Source: Myroides profundi
Lineage (GTDB): Bacteria > Bacteroidota > Bacteroidia > Flavobacteriales > Flavobacteriaceae
DNA: 64,000 nucleotides
NCBI RefSeq assembly: GCF_000833025.1
Contig: NZ_CP010817.1
Location: 310,001 to 374,000 of the forward strand
Direction: 5' to 3'
The notes beneath the pieces are model-generated. The model had not been told where the DNA came from. It searched no databases and saw only the letters and a list, made by a program, of their open reading frames with translations. The position numbers and the translations under genes were made by a program. This document shows positions 61,451-64,000 of the stretch, in pieces (within the stretch, counting starts at the first letter, position 1; each line of letters begins with the position of its first letter).

Positions 61451-62584
61451 TTATTTCAAATCTAAATAAAATAAATCAGATGCAATACCATCACTTAAGA
61501 ATTTTCCCTTATTTGTGATTGTAAGGATATCACCTTCTTTATGCATGAGTTCCTCTTCTAAGAAAGGAGTGCTAAGTTTGACTAGATAATCGTGATAAGT
61601 CTTACCGAACTCTCTTTCTACACGAGTTAGGTCTACTCCCCATATTGTTCTCAGTCCAGTCATGATATACTCATTATATCGATCCGTCAGGTTGAGTTCT
61701 TCTATTTCTCTAGGTAGTTTATCTTCTGAAATATCTTTGATATAAAGGCTGTTATTCGCAATATTCCAACTTCTGTGTACTCCGTCAAAGCTATGTGCTG
61801 AAGGACCTATACCTAAGTATTTTTTACCTAACCAATACGCTGAGTTATTTTTAGAATAATACCCTGGTTTAGCGAAGTTAGATAGTTCATAGTGGATATA
61901 TCCATTCGCTTTTAGGGTCTCTATTAACAGCATAAAATGTTGATGAGCCACTTCTTCTTCAGGACTAGGGATAACCCCTTTTTTGATTAGCTTATTTAAG
62001 GCTGTACGCTCCTCTACAGTTAGCGCATAGCACGATATATGAGGAATACCAAGGTCTAATATACGCTGTACATTAGATAGCCATCGTTCATTACTCATAT
62101 TCGGAATACCGTATATTAGGTCTATTGAGATATTGTGAAAGAGACTCGTAGCTATCTCTAGACATTCGATAGCTTCAGTAGAATTATGAGCCCTATTCAT
62201 CATCTTCAGATCATCTTCATAGAAAGACTGAATACCAATACTTAATCGGTTCACTCTAGATTCTGCTAATTTGTATAAGGTCGCTTTATCTAGATCATCA
62301 GGATTCGCCTCTAATGTGATTTCAGGATTCTCATTAACCTCAAATAAATTATAGACTGTCTGTATCAGGTCATTAATCTCATCTACCTCCAAAATACTAG
62401 GCGTACCACCACCGAAATATATAGTCTCAATGATTTCACCATCTAGTTCAGTTTGGCGCAGTGCCATCTCATGTTTTAGACCTGCTAGCATTTCCTCTTT
62501 CTTCTTTAATGAAGTAGAGAAGTGAAAGTCACAGTAGTGACACGCTTGTTTACAGAACGGAATATGTATATAGATACCTGCCAT
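61451..62584 (-). CDS. hemW: HemW-like radical SAM protein (heme chaperone)
   Basis: A 377-residue radical SAM enzyme. The iron-sulfur motif C11-KQA-C15-HY-C18 follows IYIHIPF, and GGGTPSIL and ESRVNRLSIGIQSFYEDDLKMMNRAHN fit the HemN/HemW family. Length (about 380) and the lack of the HemN N-terminal extension support HemW, a heme-trafficking protein, over oxygen-independent coproporphyrinogen oxidase. Its ATG overlaps the ruvC stop by one base, indicating coupling. Confidence 0.9.
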   Translation of the reverse strand: MAGIYIHIPFCKQACHYCDFHFSTSLKKKEEMLAGLKHEMALRQTELDGEIIETIYFGGGTPSILEVDEINDLIQTVYNLFEVNENPEITLEANPDDLDKATLYKLAESRVNRLSIGIQSFYEDDLKMMNRAHNSTEAIECLEIATSLFHNISIDLIYGIPNMSNERWLSNVQRILDLGIPHISCYALTVEERTALNKLIKKGVIPSPEEEVAHQHFMLLIETLKANGYIHYELSNFAKPGYYSKNNSAYWLGKKYLGIGPSAHSFDGVHRSWNIANNSLYIKDISEDKLPREIEELNLTDRYNEYIMTGLRTIWGVDLTRVEREFGKTYHDYLVKLSTPFLEEELMHKEGDILTITNKGKFLSDGIASDLFYLDLK

Positions 62585-63141
62585 TATTTCTTTACTCTAT
62601 CTTGGTTTTGTTTTACGAATGCATCCCAGCCACTATAATTTTTAGTAGCCAATGTTCGCCCACTGTTAAAGAAGTGACAGACAGCCGCTGCTAGTCCATC
62701 CGTACTATCTAGATTCTTAGGTAGTTCTTTAAGCCCAGGTAATAGTTGTTGTAGCATCTTTGCCACCTGTTCCTTACTAGCATTACCACTACCTGTGATC
62801 GCCATCTTTATTTTTTTAGGTTCATACTCCGTCACAGGGATATCGCGAGACAGTGCTGCAGCCATCGCTACTCCTTGAGCACGTCCTAGCTTTAGCATAG
62901 ACTGAGGGTTCTTACCTAAGAACGGAGCTTCGATAGCAATCTCATCAGGATGAAAAGTTTCAATTAATTCAATAGTTCTATCAAATATCAATCTTAGACG
63001 AGTATATCTATCTTCATACTTAGCTAATAGCAATTCATTCAGCTGAAGGAATTCCATCTTTTTATTCACCACCTTGATTACGCCGAATCCCATGATCGTT
63101 GTTCCAGGGTCTATACCTAATATGATTCTATCTACTGTCAA
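62584..63141 (-). CDS. ruvC: Crossover junction endodeoxyribonuclease RuvC
   Basis: A 185-residue Holliday-junction resolvase. Catalytic carboxylates are visible: Asp in ILGIDPGTT, Glu in IAIEAPFLGKN, and the C-terminal pair STDGLAAAVCHF. I start it at a TTG codon at 63141 (TVDRIILGIDPGTT), because family members begin right here and a promoter -7 element (63174-63167) lies between this codon and the upstream ATG at 63189, which would be outside the transcript. Co-transcribed with hemW. Confidence 0.9.
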   Translation of the reverse strand: MTVDRIILGIDPGTTIMGFGVIKVVNKKMEFLQLNELLLAKYEDRYTRLRLIFDRTIELIETFHPDEIAIEAPFLGKNPQSMLKLGRAQGVAMAAALSRDIPVTEYEPKKIKMAITGSGNASKEQVAKMLQQLLPGLKELPKNLDSTDGLAAAVCHFFNSGRTLATKNYSGWDAFVKQNQDRVKK

Positions 63142-63166
63142 TCTATTCTTGTTTTTAATATCTATG

Positions 63167-63174
63167 CAAAGATG
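63167..63174 (-). promoter_or_regulatory. -7 element for the ruvC-hemW operon
   Basis: CATCTTTG on the minus strand matches TAnnTTTG at all but one position. It supports the TTG start of ruvC 26 bases downstream rather than the ATG at 63189. Confidence 0.45.
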
Positions 63175-63311
63175 ATACGAAATCCACACTACTCCAAAAA
63201 ACTGTTCAGTTTTGCTATAAACCTTAGCAACATAGCTTTTGTATAGGAGCTGTAGTCACTTTTTTGCACTAGATACACTATCACACTAAAAATATCGTTT
63301 ACTTTGTAGCA

Positions 63312-64000
63312 ATGAAGATACTATCTGACAAAATTAAGCAATATCTCGTACTTCTAATTAAAATATTAGTAGTAAGCGCCGCTTTTTACTATATCTATAA
63401 TCAGCTGTCAAATGATGAGACACTGGACTTCCATATTTTAGGAGAAGTGGTGAGTGACCCTAAGAATTACCTTGCTATTGCTGCGTTGATGTTTTTGACT
63501 TTCTCTAATCGTTTTGTAGAGATTCTGAAGTGGCAAAACCTTTCTTCATTAATTAAACCAGTCTCTGTAGGACAAGCAACTAAGCAAGTATTGAGTGCTT
63601 TGACACTTGGAATATTTACCCCAAATGGAATAGGAGAGTACGCAGGGAAGGCACTTTATTTTGAGAAGAAAGATACCCCTCGTGTTATATTCTTGAATAT
63701 GGTGTGTAACGGAGTGCAGGTGATCTATGCTATTGTTTTTGGATTGATTGGATTGACTATTCTGAATCAGTTCCATGAGATTATCCCCAATACGTATCTG
63801 TACATTGTCTACGCTGTGATAGCGGTTGTAGTTACGTTGTTATTCTCTATCAGAAACTTCGCTATAAAAGGCTATTCTATACAGACTATTCTCAATTTAT
63901 TAAATGAGATACCAAAGAAGAAACACCGTAAGAATCTGTTCTTAGCCCTACTTCGCTATGCATCGTTTACCCATCAGTATGTGATTTTGTATTATCTATT
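63312..64000 (+). CDS. Flippase-like integral membrane protein (lysylphosphatidylglycerol synthase TM family), truncated by window edge
   Basis: The frame opens at the ATG at 63312 and runs off the right edge (229 full codons). Several membrane helices are visible: residues about 12-28 (VLLIKILVVSAAFYYIY), 54-70 (LAIAALMFLTFSNRFVE), and 140-170 and beyond. The segment SALTLGIFTPNGIGEYAGKALYF is the family hallmark (glycine-rich PxGxGExxGK) of UPF0104/LPG synthase transmembrane-domain proteins. Such proteins are predicted lipid flippases or transporters. A -7-like TTACTTTG lies within about 10 bases upstream, so the leader is very short. Confidence 0.8.
   Translation, partial: MKILSDKIKQYLVLLIKILVVSAAFYYIYNQLSNDETLDFHILGEVVSDPKNYLAIAALMFLTFSNRFVEILKWQNLSSLIKPVSVGQATKQVLSALTLGIFTPNGIGEYAGKALYFEKKDTPRVIFLNMVCNGVQVIYAIVFGLIGLTILNQFHEIIPNTYLYIVYAVIAVVVTLLFSIRNFAIKGYSIQTILNLLNEIPKKKHRKNLFLALLRYASFTHQYVILYYL

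Noticed and set aside
62584..63189. ruvC starting at the ATG at 63189
   Set aside because: That start lies upstream of the likely promoter element and adds 16 residues before the universally conserved N-terminus; the TTG at 63141 fits better.

Overview
This window looks like chromosomal DNA of a low-GC member of the Flavobacteriaceae (phylum Bacteroidota). I favour a Myroides-like organism, but that genus assignment is inference. The support is: promoters of the TTTG-N19-TAnnTTTG type, TonB-dependent receptors followed by surface lipoproteins, a GLPGLI-family protein, Bacteroidota-type DUF4625, DUF4465, DUF4349 and DUF1684 proteins, and almost no Shine-Dalgarno sequences. Most of the window is core genome. 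I see no transposase, integrase, phage gene or CRISPR array.

Layout. 0-8.3 kb: a truncated outer-membrane protein gene, an aromatic amino acid permease, a TonB receptor cluster rich in His/Cys (candidate zinc or other metal uptake) and a prolyl oligopeptidase. 8.3-14.7 kb: two SDR oxidoreductases, Dps, an LEA-like lipoprotein, MtgA, a DUF3050 protein and glutaryl-CoA dehydrogenase. 15.2-18.7 kb: a thioredoxin-fold protein, a CAT-like acetyltransferase with a Nudix enzyme, and a DUF4349 lipoprotein. 19.1-31.9 kb: a methionine/threonine regulon on the minus strand (metY-metB-metX-thrA, then metZ-metH-metF). 32-37.3 kb: TrmN6, a MazF/PemK-type toxin pair, a GLPGLI protein, a P-loop kinase, rimM-rpsP and a lipoprotein. 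37.6-42.6 kb: dnaE with an N-terminal exonuclease domain, then trxA. 43.2-43.95 kb: three identical tRNA-Asp genes. 44.6-51.5 kb: a cobalamin-riboswitch locus with a BtuB-like receptor, a BtuG-like beta-propeller lipoprotein, further lipoproteins and one broken DUF4465 gene. 54.4-59.2 kb: a BlaI/BlaR1-type regulatory operon with several TonB C-terminal-domain proteins. 59.4-63.1 kb: GNAT, MmcQ/YjbR, cyclase, hemW and ruvC. The right edge cuts a flippase-like membrane protein gene.

The strongest new observation is upstream of metY (31.56-31.88 kb). Two tandem tiny reading frames each encode a methionine-run leader peptide (MMMTMMM and MMMAMMMMNMMM). Each is followed by a Rho-independent terminator, and the end of each leader can pair with the 5' arm of that terminator. 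This is the architecture of classical ribosome-mediated attenuation, here sensing methionine (Met-tRNA) and arranged twice in series ahead of the met/thr operon. Methionine synthesis in this regulon ends in B12-dependent MetH, which links functionally to the B12-uptake locus at 45-51.5 kb.

Other points: a perfect 11-bp inverted repeat overlapping the promoter of the BlaI/BlaR1 operon; a dispersed hairpin family whose stems differ in compensating ways; and a tRNA-Asp module duplicated with an 82-nt conserved downstream element.
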